From positions 24,848 to 88,847 of the forward strand of contig JANBQC010000033.1 of assembly GCA_027576995.1 (NCBI GenBank): a DNA stretch of 64,000 bases, given 5' to 3'. The first letter of the stretch is position 1. Every line of letters begins with the position of its first letter. Shown one piece after another: positions 46,124 to 57,987 of the stretch. The translations under genes were made by a program, and so were the position numbers. Origin of the DNA: Dimargaris cristalligena (Eukaryota > Kickxellomycota > Dimargaritomycetes > Dimargaritales > Dimargaritaceae). The notes beneath the pieces are model-generated. The model was not told where the DNA came from. It ran no database searches and saw only the letters and a list, made by a program, of their open reading frames with translations.

Positions 46124-47194
46124 ATGCTGAACTGGCTCCCTGCTTACGTCGACGTGGAGCGAACCAAATACTGGTCGGTGCGGGCCGTTGTCGGCTCGTT
46201 GGCCGTAGGCCTCGCCGTCTTCTTCGCCCTTCTGTCGTACGCCTCGCTCTACTACCTCCTCATACCCCAACTCTCGCATGAACTGCCCGTCTATTTTAAC
46301 TACGCCGCGCTCCCTCAGCCCGCCGTCGCCTTGGTACCCATCGCCCCCGATGGGGAGAGCCAGGTCTTTTCCAGTGCCCAGGGCTATGTGGTTAGCCTCC
46401 GTCTCCGCCTGCCCACCTCTCCCACCAACCGTCAACTGGGTAATTTCATGGTATCTGCTGACCTGAAAGACAGTCAAAACCAAACCGTGTACCACTCCAA
46501 CCGCCCCGGACTCCTACACTACCAGTCTACAATCACCCGGACCCTCGCCACCTTCATGCGGGCCGTGCCCCTGCTTTTGGGCTGGGGCGGCGAGGCCCAG
46601 GAACTGCGGATTGTGTTGCTCGAAAACATGGTTGACCAGAAGCATAATCCAATCACCCACATGTACGTGACCCTCAGCAACCCAGCCCTACAGACCTACA
46701 GTGCCACAGCCCATTTTGACGTCCAGTTTACCGGCCTGCGCTTCTACATGTACTACTGGTCGGCACCTACCGCAGCCGTGTTTGTCATGCTGTCCATCAT
46801 GTGGCAAGTATTCGCTGCGTTAGTGGCATGGCGGGTACTGGAGAACCTTTCCCTAACCGCTACCCCTGATCCCCGCTATGCCCCAGCGGCGGACTTTCCC
46901 CCACTGCCCGAATTGCCTCCGGCGTCTCGGCCCATCAAAACTCCGAAATCCCGTATCCGCAACGTCCCATCTCCTACTAGCCCCACGGCAAACGAGCTAG
47001 GGGGCGAACTCACCGGGTTTCCCCTCGAAAGGTTCGATTTACCCAGCTCGTCAAGCCATCCGGAGAAAGAGCCATTGGTTGTGCCACAATCCTCTCCACC
47101 TGAGCCAGCGCCTGTCGAAACTCTCGACGACATGGCCGACTGCGGCGATGGCAAAGAACCCGATTTGGCCCCCGAGGTTCCATCGACCCCTTAG
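46124..47194 (+). CDS. SEI1: Seipin, lipid-droplet biogenesis protein
   Basis: Intronless, 356 residues from ATG 46124 (the frame is open upstream but only from a TTG). It has the seipin layout: short cytosolic N-terminus, first membrane segment at about 20-47 (VVGSLAVGLAVFFALLSYAS), a luminal beta-sandwich of about 170 residues starting YLLIPQLSHELPVYFNY and including GQYVVSLRLRLP-like AQGYVVSLRLRLP and NRQLGNFMVSADL, then the second membrane segment near 218-245 (TAAVFVMLSIMWQVFAALVA). A Pro/Ser-rich acidic cytosolic tail of about 100 residues follows. Seipin forms ring oligomers in the ER at lipid-droplet contact sites and controls droplet budding and size. The tail is longer than in yeast Sei1. 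Confidence 0.92.
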   Translation: MLNWLPAYVDVERTKYWSVRAVVGSLAVGLAVFFALLSYASLYYLLIPQLSHELPVYFNYAALPQPAVALVPIAPDGESQVFSSAQGYVVSLRLRLPTSPTNRQLGNFMVSADLKDSQNQTVYHSNRPGLLHYQSTITRTLATFMRAVPLLLGWGGEAQELRIVLLENMVDQKHNPITHMYVTLSNPALQTYSATAHFDVQFTGLRFYMYYWSAPTAAVFVMLSIMWQVFAALVAWRVLENLSLTATPDPRYAPAADFPPLPELPPASRPIKTPKSRIRNVPSPTSPTANELGGELTGFPLERFDLPSSSSHPEKEPLVVPQSSPPEPAPVETLDDMADCGDGKEPDLAPEVPSTP

Positions 47195-47533
47195 TGTATA
47201 TCAACACTATTATCAGTACCATTTGGAATCCGTATCCCCCACCCCCTAATCGACACCCGGTTAGGCGGGCTGACTGAACTGAATTAGCTTTTTGCAAGTT
47301 TGAAATAGATTATTCTGATTTATATAATTAATAATACCGGATCACTAACGATAATGCGGAGCCTCAGTCCAATAGTGCATTGAAGATAAAACATCGCCCA
47401 TGCGCATTTATTAGGTGTATGCGCATATAAACATTGCCTGGGGGCTGGGTGGTAATTCAACTCGCAGGCGAACGTACCAGTTAGTAAGCTATATTCCTTT
47501 TGTTGAAAGCGTATGGGATTCATCCCAATTGGC
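47195..47533. other. Convergent 3' region, seipin/GART
   Basis: Holds the two 3' flanks, AT-rich in the middle (47310-47340). No gene seen. Confidence 0.5.
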
Positions 47534-48139
47534 TTACTGGCGGTTTAGAAACCGGATGATGCCGTCAATCAACAGATCATGTTCAACCGCGTGTATCCGC
47601 TCTTCCAGCGTCTCAACCGTATCGACCTGATAGATGGGGACAGTTCGGGTTACAATGGGTGCGCCCTGGTCTACTTCTGGGATAACGTGGTGCACCATGA
47701 CACCCGTATGGTCGATCAACCCTTGACGCGAGGCTTCGTACGCCCGCTCAATGGCTCTCGCGCCATCGAACTGGCCGGGGAGAGCCGGGTGCAGATTAAT
47801 GACCTTGTTGGGGAACCGGCTCAGGAAGCTAGGGGTCAGAATATGCATCCACCCCGCCAGGACCACCAGATCGGGTCGGTATTTAGTGGCAATGAGGTCA
47901 GCCAGAGCTGCGTCGTAGTCCTCGCGGGAGCGACCTTGCTCCCGGAAAGCCGCCAGCGTGAAGGCCTCGGCCGGGACTTGGCTGTTCTTGGCCCGCTCAA
48001 GCCCATAGGCGCGCTTCCGGTTGGACACCACACCCACAACATCGACCAGGCCAGCCAGTCGTCCGGACTGGGCTGAATCGAGAATGGCCTGGAGGTTGGA
48101 ACCGTGGCCCGAAATGAGAACAACGACGCGGGCAACCAT
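47534..48139 (-). CDS. ADE8: Phosphoribosylglycinamide formyltransferase (GAR transformylase)
   Basis: Intronless, 201 residues, starting MVARVVVLISGHGSNLQ at 48139; upstream in-frame ATGs would add a non-homologous extension. It is the free-standing PurN/Ade8 type, not fused as in animal GART. Substrate-binding residues are visible: GHGSNLQ phosphate loop, LAGWMHIL folate site. The catalytic triad is Asn115 and His117 in INLHPALPG and Asp157 in HHVIPEVDQGAPI. It transfers a formyl group from 10-formyl-THF to GAR, step three of de novo purine synthesis, in the cytosol. Confidence 0.95.
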   Translation of the reverse strand: MVARVVVLISGHGSNLQAILDSAQSGRLAGLVDVVGVVSNRKRAYGLERAKNSQVPAEAFTLAAFREQGRSREDYDAALADLIATKYRPDLVVLAGWMHILTPSFLSRFPNKVINLHPALPGQFDGARAIERAYEASRQGLIDHTGVMVHHVIPEVDQGAPIVTRTVPIYQVDTVETLEERIHAVEHDLLIDGIIRFLNRQ

Positions 48140-49854
48140 TGGGGTATAAAACAGTACGCTAAGTAGGGTGGGGAAAGGTGGCACGTAGGTATTGGAATGC
48201 AAATAAGAAGAATAAACTATAATAAAGGAAGAACCTGGGACTGAGAGGGGTTTGACTAAGTAAATGCAGAGAAAAAACGCAGCGGAACCTTCTAACCCAA
48301 CGTAAAGGAAAGCGGGCGGTAGTGGGGCAACGGAGCAGTAGCACAGGACTGGGGCAGGGCTGTGGATTGTTTCAGAAGTACCGCGCGTCTTGGTTCCCAC
48401 CGGCCTTTGGTGGATGGGAAATTGTTTTAATTAAAAGATGTATTACGGAATAGGTTATGTTTGGGGAGAAATATTCTCGGCGAATAGAGTCCTACTAGTC
48501 GCCAGTCTATTTCTTAAGAATATGAATATATATATTATATATAGGCGAGGTTCAACCCAAGTGCATAACGAAAAGTAATTTGGCCAAATAAATTTTATCA
48601 TCATGCATTCAGAACCACATATATACATTTGTAATCGATTTCGTCAACAGTATATAAAAAAAAACTCCCCTGACTCGCACTGGCTATGTCGAATGATTTG
48701 GCTATTCCTAATGCTAGTACGCCCATTAAATTGCATCGGTTCGGGTTGCTGGAAACCCCTAGCCTATCATGTATTATCCACTTATCTGGCGTAGAATGAC
48801 AGCGCTCGACTAGAAACTCTGAAACAATGGGTTGGTCCAAGATTAGGCCACTAATGATGAGCAGACCATAATAGGTTCTGATGAAGAACTTCTTGGCCTT
48901 CTTCTACGTGGTCTTGGTTCTTGCTGGTAACCTCCTAGGATATCTTGTTACTCTTATTGATATTGATACAGTCCGATTCCCCATTCCGCACTTACATATC
49001 TCATTAACGAAAATATTCAGCACCCCCCCCCTCCGAAGCCAGTTCTTCTGTCCTTTCGAGTAACACCTTGCCTGTAAGCAAGGTACCCGCCTCAGCGATT
49101 CCAATACAGTTCGGGAGGGGCGCTAAGGCTACTTCATGTTTTCCTGGATTTGGCTCTTCAATCACGAGTTAATATCAAAGATGCAAGCCATAGTACAATC
49201 TAACCGAGTTTTTATTATTTAATGATAGCACTTTCCAAAAAAAGAGAAGACCCACTATGGACAATCTGTTTTCGCTGAAACTTATTCACTAAAACCCAAT
49301 GAAAAACTGATACGTTTTGATTCGATTGTTCGTACAATCCAGCTGTATATACCTTTTCAGAATAATGGCGACTTTGAATACTGGTTTGGGGAGTTTATAG
49401 GCCCAACCCCAACTCCGGTTGTTTAGAGATCTCAAGTACTAAAGAGACCCACCAATTCCATTGATACGAGAAACGCTACATTAAATTAGCTGAAAAAACC
49501 GAATATCCCGGACTTTATTTTATTTCATATAGCCAGTGGGTGGTAAATAATGGTCCGCAAATGGGATCGAATTTAATGCATCGATGAGCGATGATGGACG
49601 AAACTAAGTTACCGCATAATATGCCAATGGAATACGAATGCTGCACTTAATCACCCCCACCCGATGCAGATGCGAATGAAGTCATCAGGCGTTGTTATTT
49701 TCATGTTAATTTGCATGGCACACCAGTAATTCCCCGGAACTTGGGGGTGGGGATGTTTCCAACCGCATGGTCGGATCGGTTGAAGCCCGAGTCGAGCCAG
49801 TTGGTACTTCACATGTGGTGGCGATGCAATCCACTGGGGTGGAGAGGTGGGGGA
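48140..49854. other. AT-rich gene-poor interval
   Basis: GART promoter, then AT-rich sequence without supported genes. A decayed piece of the dispersed repeat is at 48545-48592. Short frames (48603-48794, 48881-49063) have no family similarity. Confidence 0.45.
48545..48592 (+). repeat. Decayed fragment of the MITE-like repeat, copy D
   Basis: Matches the left third of copies A-C: GGTTCAAC, then CATAACGAAAA and GGCCAAATA in the same order and spacing as TATAACGAAAA and GGCAAATA of copy B. It follows a TATATATA run. The right part is not recognisable. Confidence 0.4.
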
Positions 49855-50127
49855 TTACAATCTTAAGGCTTTGGGGTTCTGAGCAGCACCAGGGCGTACG
49901 AATGCGAGATGGGCAGGTCCAGTAGCGACTGGGTGCTTGGTGGATCCAGGTTTGACACGATTTTGCGATTGAGGGCGATTGTTGATACGGGTATTGGTAG
50001 GCTGGGGGCGGGTGTTACTTTGCTGGCGACCGGCCAGACTAGGAGGAGTAACGCCGGGAAAGGCCTCAGCTACAGAGTACAGACGCCCGGCAAAAATTAG
50101 GAGAGCGGTCAAAATAGGGCTATGCAT
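49855..50127 (-). CDS. Possible small secreted protein
   Basis: Single open frame of 90 codons with a plausible signal peptide (MHSPILTALLIFAGRLYSVAEA) and a basic, Asn/Pro/Gln/Arg-rich mature part (RPQPTNTRINNRPQSQNRV) without cysteines. A TATATATAAG motif lies about 165 nt upstream of the start on the same strand. No homologue recognised. The composition of the mature part suggests disorder. It could be a real secreted protein or chance. Confidence 0.45.
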   Translation of the reverse strand: MHSPILTALLIFAGRLYSVAEAFPGVTPPSLAGRQQSNTRPQPTNTRINNRPQSQNRVKPGSTKHPVATGPAHLAFVRPGAAQNPKALRL

Positions 50128-53100
50128 ACTGAATGGGCTAAGACAAAGTCGGAAGGGTATGTATGACTGTGTAGGAGTAAATAATTTAAGAGAAGGAGCA
50201 CTGTAAAATGATGTAGATGGTCAAGGTTATGTAAGATGTCAAGGTATGAACAGTAGTACGATTTGATAAGGGTAACAGTGGAGCCGTCTACCCACTTATA
50301 TATAAAATCCGGGCGAACGGCAGTGCTCCATCTGACCTCTATCTACAGTCTCGGTCTCTCGAAAAGCGAGTCTGTTCTTTCCTACGCGATGCTCGACACT
50401 TACGAAGAGTAATGCCGGCAATGTTCACTACACCCCCTCCTTTACTTTCCAATATTATAAGCCATTGTCCCGAAACATAGCCAACGCATCTCCCCCACTT
50501 CTCAACGTTAGAGTACCAGGAGTATAGGCATTACATCAGTGCGGATAAGTTGACGGAACAGATATAATGTCCCTTCTTTTGGTCTGAGGATCCGAATAAT
50601 ACGCGAAAGAACGGATTTTCACAAATACCATCTAGTGATCGCCGCCGATATGGCTAGTCATCCGGCTCAGATGGAGAGAAAAGAGGGTAATTCAATCCCT
50701 TCACCGCCGTCTCACATTAGAGTCCGCCCTCCGAAGTGGAGACAAGCCGCTCAGCTATTAGTATATAGGATGATTTCCTCTAAACAATGCAATTGATGCC
50801 AATCGAACGGCTTTGGACACACTACTTGCAAGATGGGGGACAAAGTAGAGGGGAGGGAGAGGAGGAAGAGAAGCGGGAATGTAGATCACGATTTGGGCGA
50901 TGGAGGATTTTGGAGTCAGAACCGATAGTGTTGTTGAAATGTCGACATATAGGACTTTATCTGTCGTTTCAAGACCCAACTTCTTGATATTTTTAATCTA
51001 AAGGGGAACATCAATCGGTTTGTCCGTAGACATCAAACCATCATTTTCATGTTGATCGGATCAGTCGGGTATCGAGAAAGCGAGAACAATATCTCGAATT
51101 GCTGCATGATGCCAATCATGCCGGTACTTCAAGTAGGTTCTCGTTAGTCATCATATACGTGGAGGTAGTTTTGAGGAAATTGCCAATAGGGAGTCCAGAA
51201 AGTAAAAATATGGGGTGTTTTAGAGTGGATAAGTTAAGAACCAGAGCATCCAATTCTTCCCTCGCCCTAAAAGTGATGTATCAGTATTATTATTACTTTA
51301 ACCCCAGCGCTACACTGCCTATTAATAAGGCCCGCATTTATCTATTAAGCCGACTTATTAAACCACGACACATGTATTTGAGGAATACACATCAGAATAG
51401 CAACCGTATGGCGCTTCTCGTCTATTTAGTTCAATGGCTGGTTAAGTAACTAAAATATCTAGACAGGGACTTGGGTAGCATGGCCAAAGTTTATAGTTAT
51501 AACTAGATGTTAGTACAGCTATCCAGTAAAATATAAACCATCGACTACGTTGGCACTTAATTACTTGCGTACTAGTCCCGTTCCTCTGTCCTTCTCGAGT
51601 TCGTTGCTTCCGTGCCCACCAGTTGAAAGCAGTCTTCTTACGTAAAACCTTTAACTACTATACTTTTACATTATACATGGCACGTGACACGTGAATTTTA
51701 CGAATAGTGAGCAATCTCATGTGCCCGAAATAATTTTACGGCGCCGTTGGGTCGAATCTCTCCCATATGTTCTTTATTTAAATGTCTTGGGTTATACACG
51801 TTAATTTTAACACCCTATAATGTCAACTAAATGTATTCCGTTTAGCCATGGTATATTTAATTGTCGGATTTTTGGTATCAATAGTCCTAAATGGCCAGAC
51901 GAAATATATAGTTTTCAATTACTTTCCCGTATTTAGTTGTATAGGGGGCGGTATAGCAAATAGTACAGCTGTATTCCCCCCCCCACCAATATAGTAATTA
52001 TAAAATTCACCCGTTCTAGTGCAATGGATTGGTGCCTCCTACGTTATAAATAAAATGCGATTTTATAGAGAGTGCGTCATGGAGAATACCAATCCCGGCC
52101 GAATCCATAGTAACGCCCACCATGGTCCCCAGCAAAGAGAGTGGTGACACAAAGCCCCAGTAGCCCCAACACGTAACATCCGACCTACCGAGAGTTTTTT
52201 ATGGCTCTAAGGGGGGTTTTCACGAGACTCGATCCTTTTTAGGCCAGGTCGTACCGTTTTATACTTACCACTTTAAAACTTTCAAGGGCGACATGTAGAC
52301 TATCTTGGAGGAGTATTTGTCCAGCACTACATTTGGCCAGATCACTTGAGAAGAAGGGTCTGTGGGGTGTTTCAGGGCGAATCAAGGGGTTGCTGTTGGC
52401 GTGGGTCATGGGGCTCTACTACTACTTTGGCCACAATTGTGCAAGGGTGTACAATTTCTGATCAGGGTGAGTGCAGCACAGTCAATACGCTGCCCTCTCT
52501 GACCAGCTTGGTGGACAGGACATGTCAACAACCGGCCCAACTCACTCTACCTTCCTTTGGTGCGCAACGTAAGGATCTGGTTCTTTTATTTTAAACTGAA
52601 CGGGTAGCGGCCAACATCCTCACCTAGTCCCGACCGAGTGTTGAAGCCCGCCGGACCTCAACTGGGGTAGCTGTAGGGGCCGAAATGGCAGGTGCCATAG
52701 TGGATACCTTATAAAAGCAGCAAGTCGTTGAATGGTGGTTAAATAGTACGCCGCCATGCGTGGATGAAGGGAGGGGGATGCGGGCACACTATGTTAGGGG
52801 GCCTTTTTATGAATAGTGGTGGTGGTTCCCCCGCATTGGCTATTTTAGACCTGGTGATTATCGGCGGGATTGCCACAGGCTCCTCCTGCGCCCCCCATAG
52901 TGTTTAATGGGGGGAAACTACAGTGACACCAAACCCACCTATATACTATGGTTTTTAAAAGAGCGGGTGGTGGTGATATGGGAAGAAGCCCAATCCAACC
53001 AAGCGCTGGGCTATGTTGGGCACAAGACCCCCACACCTCACATCACCTGAGGAGAGGACCAGAGTTGCCTGTATAAATACAATGTGGAGGAGGAGCCTTG

Positions 53101-53448
53101 TTAATCGATTTAAATCGAATAACATCTGTCGTTCACCACCTTTTATATGGTGGTGTTTACTCTCAGTTTAGCTATATTATCCAAACATATCCCTCTTTAA
53201 GTCAAGTTTAGTTTATTTTGCCTAAAGTAAGCCTTGTTAGTCTACTAGGTTTGTTCACCACCCGTACTATCCCGGAGTTCTCCTTATTGGCCAACCGTAG
53301 TATCCAAAGATAGAGCTCCATAATACCTTTACTTCCCAGCCCTCTCTCATCTAGGCCGCCCGCTTGACTTGGAGTACTCCCCCTCTTCTCCCATCTAGCC
53401 ATTGTCGCATTCGTTCCCCCCTCTCACCCCGACCCATTCCAGCGGACC
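50128..53448. other. 3.3-kb interval without supported genes
   Basis: Includes the putative promoter of the small secreted protein and the TLC gene promoter. Frames at 50758-50979, 51099-51449 and 52346-52594 lack motifs and splice support. AT-rich in 51450-52080; more GC in 52340-52800. Confidence 0.45.
50301..50310 (-). promoter_or_regulatory. TATA-like element before small secreted ORF
   Basis: On the minus strand TTTTATATATAAG precedes the 50127 ATG by about 170 nt, in the expected orientation for a core promoter with a leader of about 140 nt. Sequence-only inference. Confidence 0.3.
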
Positions 53449-54729
53449 ATGCAGGCTGTGGTTGACTTTTTGGCCCGAAGTATCGGGTCTTCCAAATTGA
53501 CCGAACACTTGCCCCTATTCGTCGCGTCGACTGTCTTTTGGTTCGCCCTTTACGAGGCTTCGGTCCGACTTTCGCCGCTGGTGTTCCCGCAGACGTTTGC
53601 CGCGTTCAAGCCTATTCAGAAAATCAATTGGCATAGCCGGGTGGTCGCCTTGGTCCATGCTGTTCTCGCCACTGCACTTTGTATCCCCTGGATCAATGAC
53701 CCTGAGCTAGCCAAAGACCCGGTGTTCGGTTATTTGTATGAGGCCAGCCAATACTTGGCCATTACTCTAGGGTAAGATATAATACATACACACCCATTCC
53801 CCTGGTGTTTAGCTTGGCTGGACAGACTGCGCTTGCTTAGCCGGTTTAGCCGATACTTATCTGGTTCCTTGCTAATCTTAATCATGCATACCCATCAATC
53901 TATTTCTATCTAAATCCCCCCTACACATTAACGTCTTCGCTCCATACCAAAGATATTTTGTATGGGATGTCTATATCAATGTGCGCTACGTTAAAATCTG
54001 GGGACCGGGCTTCGTATTGCACGGCATAATTGGCCTCTACCTCGGCATAGTTGTCTTCGTAAGTGAGCCACCATTACTCCCCAACATGAATTTGTTATAC
54101 CGGATAATTAATGGCACTGCTCAATCCGAGCCATACCTATTTACAATATTTACCAAAACTCGACCTCACACTCACTTGGATTTCCCACGTTGGCCCAAGG
54201 AATGTGTTATTGCACTCTTAATCTTCCGCACCTGTAGCGCCCATTGTTCAACTACTACTCCCCAATCCTGGTCCTCAATGAAATGAGCACCCCATTCCTT
54301 AACCTCCACTGGTTTATGGACAAACTGGGGCTGACAGGTAGCAAACTCCAGCTGGTGAACGGCATTGCCCTTCTCTCCACCTTCTTCTTTTCGCGGCTGT
54401 CCTATGGCATGTACTGGTGCGTGAAGCTCTACCGTAAGTCCAATCCATTATATTTACCTTACACATTGGTCATATATTACCGGGAAGATCAACCGGTCCA
54501 CAAGTGCCGTCAATAGAATATGCGCGTGTCTAACCCTTTCCTACCTCGTTTACCTTGACCCCAAAACCCAACAGTTTCCGTGTACTTCAACATGGATAGA
54601 ATCCCACTGTACCTTTCGATTAGCATCGTCTTGTCTTTGGTTTCATTGAATATCCTCAATATTATTTGGTTCACCAAGATGATCCGGGCTTTGCGATCCC
54701 GTTTTGTGGACACTAAGAAGTCAGCCTAA
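53449..54729 (+). CDS. TLC-domain multispan membrane protein (TMEM56/TLCD4-like)
   Basis: Four exons: 53449-53771, 53953-54058, 54238-54433 and 54575-54729, all GT-AG, joining to 259 residues. The TLC (TRAM-LAG1-CLN8) pattern is clear: FKPIQKINWHSRVVALVHAV, the junction GYFVWDVYINVRY rebuilt across intron 1, LHGIIGLYLGIVVF, and NEMSTPFLNLHWFMDKLGL, followed by a last hydrophobic pair. About six membrane segments are predicted by eye. Without the Lag1-type double-His motif it is not a ceramide synthase. It belongs with TMEM56/TLCD4-like ER proteins linked to lipid homeostasis, whose activity is not settled. Confidence 0.87.
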
Positions 54730-55332
54730 CTTGGCTCGGAAATGAGGTCTGGCTATGGATAGACCCGGTCCACTGTTTTATTTGATTATTTTTAAAGGTA
54801 TTTTGTAGCATACGCGGCCCACTTGCTGTGTCTGATTTCAGTTCACCATGCCTTCGAAGTCTAGAATGTTAAATGATCGTTGTTTGTGATGGACCCTTTG
54901 TCTCTTTTGATTATTTTCCTACCAATATATATATATATTCCCGAACCCACAATAGATTTAATACACTTGGATGATCAATAGTGCTGTTACATGTTTGGGG
55001 TAACTTATCTAAATAACCATGAAATGCCACGCTGTTATCTGGGCGGTCCACTTCGTCTGATATGCCTAGCCCATTAATAATTTACGGAGTAGAATGTAAC
55101 ACTTAAGATACATAACCATTTGACCAGGTTGAAGATTGGTGGTTTTTGTAAGTAATAGAGACCCACAATAGGCTCAGCCGTAGTCGTTAGGGTAGAAGTG
55201 CCTAGATTCTTTTCCTTTTTTTTTTGTTTGACGATCCACACCACTTTAACCATTCCCCCAAGAAATTTTAGGGCAATTTTATGGCCAGCCTTTGCCTAAA
55301 GTAGCGCCTAGTATTTTTTTAATTAGATCACC
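54730..55332. other. Intergenic region, TLC gene 3' and PPR promoter
   Basis: AT-rich, with an (AT)n run at about 54928-54940 and a T-run at about 55217-55225. No gene seen. Confidence 0.5.
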
Positions 55333-57987
55333 ATGCCCCGAAACATATTGCTAAATTCCTTGAATCGGTTCGGCCGATTCTCCGGTAATTCTACTCGGCA
55401 TTACCACCTGTCGGCCCCTCTACCCATTGGGAGAAATGCCCTGTTTCTGGGATCGAAGGCAGCCCGGGCAATCCCCACCCATCGGCCACCACTGAGTACG
55501 ACGCGAGGCCTTAAAACCGAACCCCACCCTTCGGCCTCGAGTTCTACCAACACGATAACCCAGTCGGAAAATGAGTCGTCAGAGAGTCTCTCGGCCGAAT
55601 CGTCGACCCAGTCTGATCGTTTAGTGCCCATTGCGGAAGAATTCAGGGACTTACCCCAAGCGCCCAAGGCGCAAGAGGAAACCGGGAACCCGGACGATAC
55701 ACAACACGACCTTAGCCAGCAGATCGACAGTGAGGTGGGTGAGGCGCAGACCCCAGCGGCGACTTCAGCCCTTTTACCGACCAACTCCCCTTTCCATCAC
55801 CTCAAGCCCGAAGAAGCGAGTTTGGCTTGGGATATCTACGACGGCCTTACCGACCAGCAAAAGAAGGACCTAACCATAGCCGACTATAATTACGTTCTGG
55901 GGGCTTTACAAACCTTGGCCCCCCGTACTGCGCTTGTTCTAAGCCACCAACAGCAGCTATTCGCCACCGTTATGGAGCGAGCCGAACGAGCACACCCAGA
56001 CCTGGCCCAGGAATGGCCCCGACTCCGAGGCCAATGGTGGGATTCGGTGATCGAGAAGTCCCAGTCGCCATCAGCCGAACCCTCCACCGCTGATAGTGCA
56101 ACCGCCGAGCCAGCGAACCCATTCCGACCCACGGCGACCACATTCACTATCATGATCCGGGCCTTGGCATCCCGAAGACACCCCTCGTTGGCCGAGCAGC
56201 TCCTGAACCGCATGCTTCTATGGGGATTAAGCGCCGACGTCATTATTTATACCGTATTGATGAACGGGTTCTACCATTTAGACCCCACGAAGGCGAACCG
56301 GGTGACTCGGCTGTTCGCGAGCATGGTGGAGCGGGATATCAAACCGGACCAACTGGCCTATTTTATGGTGATTCGGTCCTGCACCATGGCCAACCGCTTG
56401 TCGCTCGCTATATCCTATTTCGAAGAAATGGTGAACCAGGAGGGTTTATCGCCCACCCCAGTGATCCTGGCCTGCCTCGCCGAAGCCTATCTTCGTATCG
56501 GCGACACCCGCCTGGCCCAGAAATACATGAGTCAGATTGGCGAAATGCGCAATCGTGCCGACGAGGTAGCCGTTGTGCATCTGTGGAGTACGCTGTTCCT
56601 GAAGACCCGGGTCACCCTCACTGACGCCCAGATTGAAACTCTCTTTATTCAAATGCTGCGGGCTGGGGTGTATCCAAGCAAGACCGTCTTAAGCACTCTG
56701 GATTTGGAGCCGTTCCGTTTACTGACCCTCATGACCCAAGAAAAGGTACCCATCCAGCCGCAAACTTTTACGACCCTATTGTACAGTCTGCTGAAGCGGC
56801 GGGATTTCGGCCAGGGCCTGCGCTTATTGAAGTACATGAAAACCCACGGTATTCCAGCCACCAGCTACTTTTACAATGCCTTAATCGACGCCTTTATCCA
56901 TACGGGCCAGCTCTCACCTGCCATGGGCTTGTACGACGAGATGATAGCCCAGGACATCACCCCCAATCAGGCGACCTATTCGATGCTGATCACGGGGGTG
57001 GCTCGGGACGGTAACCTGGATGGGGCCCGGCGGCTGTTGATGATCATGCGTGAAACCATCCAGGTGGCCCCCGAACTGCCACTCTACAACACCATACTTC
57101 TACACTGTGGCCGACTCGGCCGGTCTAAACTAGCCCTGGAGCTCTACCGGGATTTGATCGCCCTGGGCCTCCGCCCCACGGCCAAGACCTTTGAGTATAC
57201 GATTGCCGCCCTCAGCCGCCACCGGCCCGAGAATTCCCACTCCTCTACATCCAGTGGGAGTGGCCCCCATAATGCGCCGACCGCCTCGACACTAGCCGAG
57301 CAGGTCTGGGGTCTCTACCGTGAGCTACAGAGTCTCGCCGTTCAGCCGACGTCGACTACTTACCAACTTATCATTCCCATCATGTGCCGGGGTGACCAAT
57401 TCAATCGCGCCTGGCAAGCCTGGGAGGCTATGTTGCGGCAGTATCACCATAAGTCCGACCCACATCATCTCGCCGACCAGGAGGGGCCTTCGCAGACCAT
57501 GTCGCCATCACAGTTGTCGCTCCCTACCGAGCGGCTGCTACCCAATGTCAGTGTGTGCAATTACCTCATGATTTGCGCGGAAGAGATTAAGGACACGGAG
57601 CGGGTGCTCCAAATCTGGAATATCATGAACAGTCTGGGGGTGGTCCCAAATCCCATTTCCTTCAAGGTGTTCCTCGCCTGCTGTCAGAGGGCCAATTTGG
57701 TCCAGACCGCCCAGCTCAACATGGCGGCATTATTGACCCGGGACCGGTCCCAGTGGAACCTGGGGACCGCCAATCTGGTCCAGTTTGCGGCCATCCTAGC
57801 GGCTGACCAACAGTGGGCCGACCTGCTCCAGTTGGTGCGAGACTGGGGGAAATTCGGAATGCTCATGGACGCCCGTCAAGTTAAATCCTTGATGGCTTTG
57901 GCGAAGGGCCATCCCGAACCAGTCCAGTTTATGAAAGATGTCGCCACCATTATCCAGACGTCCTATCCCGAGGTCTTTGAGTCGTAA
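55333..57987 (+). CDS. Mitochondrial pentatricopeptide-repeat protein
   Basis: Intronless, 884 residues. The N-terminus is rich in Arg, Ser and Asn without acidic residues (MPRNILLNSLNRFGRFSGNS), a mitochondrial presequence. A Ser/Glu-rich linker is followed by many helical-hairpin PPR repeats from about residue 265 to 800: TATTFTIMIRALASRRHPS, DVIIYTVLMNGFYHLDP, DQLAYFMVIRSCTMANR, TSYFYNALIDAFIHTGQLS, QATYSMLITGVARDGNLDG, TTYQLIIPIMCRGDQFNRA. PPR proteins bind organelle RNA and act in mitochondrial transcript stability or translation. Target unknown; the repeat layout does not let me match it to a named yeast protein. Confidence 0.88.
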   Translation: MPRNILLNSLNRFGRFSGNSTRHYHLSAPLPIGRNALFLGSKAARAIPTHRPPLSTTRGLKTEPHPSASSSTNTITQSENESSESLSAESSTQSDRLVPIAEEFRDLPQAPKAQEETGNPDDTQHDLSQQIDSEVGEAQTPAATSALLPTNSPFHHLKPEEASLAWDIYDGLTDQQKKDLTIADYNYVLGALQTLAPRTALVLSHQQQLFATVMERAERAHPDLAQEWPRLRGQWWDSVIEKSQSPSAEPSTADSATAEPANPFRPTATTFTIMIRALASRRHPSLAEQLLNRMLLWGLSADVIIYTVLMNGFYHLDPTKANRVTRLFASMVERDIKPDQLAYFMVIRSCTMANRLSLAISYFEEMVNQEGLSPTPVILACLAEAYLRIGDTRLAQKYMSQIGEMRNRADEVAVVHLWSTLFLKTRVTLTDAQIETLFIQMLRAGVYPSKTVLSTLDLEPFRLLTLMTQEKVPIQPQTFTTLLYSLLKRRDFGQGLRLLKYMKTHGIPATSYFYNALIDAFIHTGQLSPAMGLYDEMIAQDITPNQATYSMLITGVARDGNLDGARRLLMIMRETIQVAPELPLYNTILLHCGRLGRSKLALELYRDLIALGLRPTAKTFEYTIAALSRHRPENSHSSTSSGSGPHNAPTASTLAEQVWGLYRELQSLAVQPTSTTYQLIIPIMCRGDQFNRAWQAWEAMLRQYHHKSDPHHLADQEGPSQTMSPSQLSLPTERLLPNVSVCNYLMICAEEIKDTERVLQIWNIMNSLGVVPNPISFKVFLACCQRANLVQTAQLNMAALLTRDRSQWNLGTANLVQFAAILAADQQWADLLQLVRDWGKFGMLMDARQVKSLMALAKGHPEPVQFMKDVATIIQTSYPEVFES

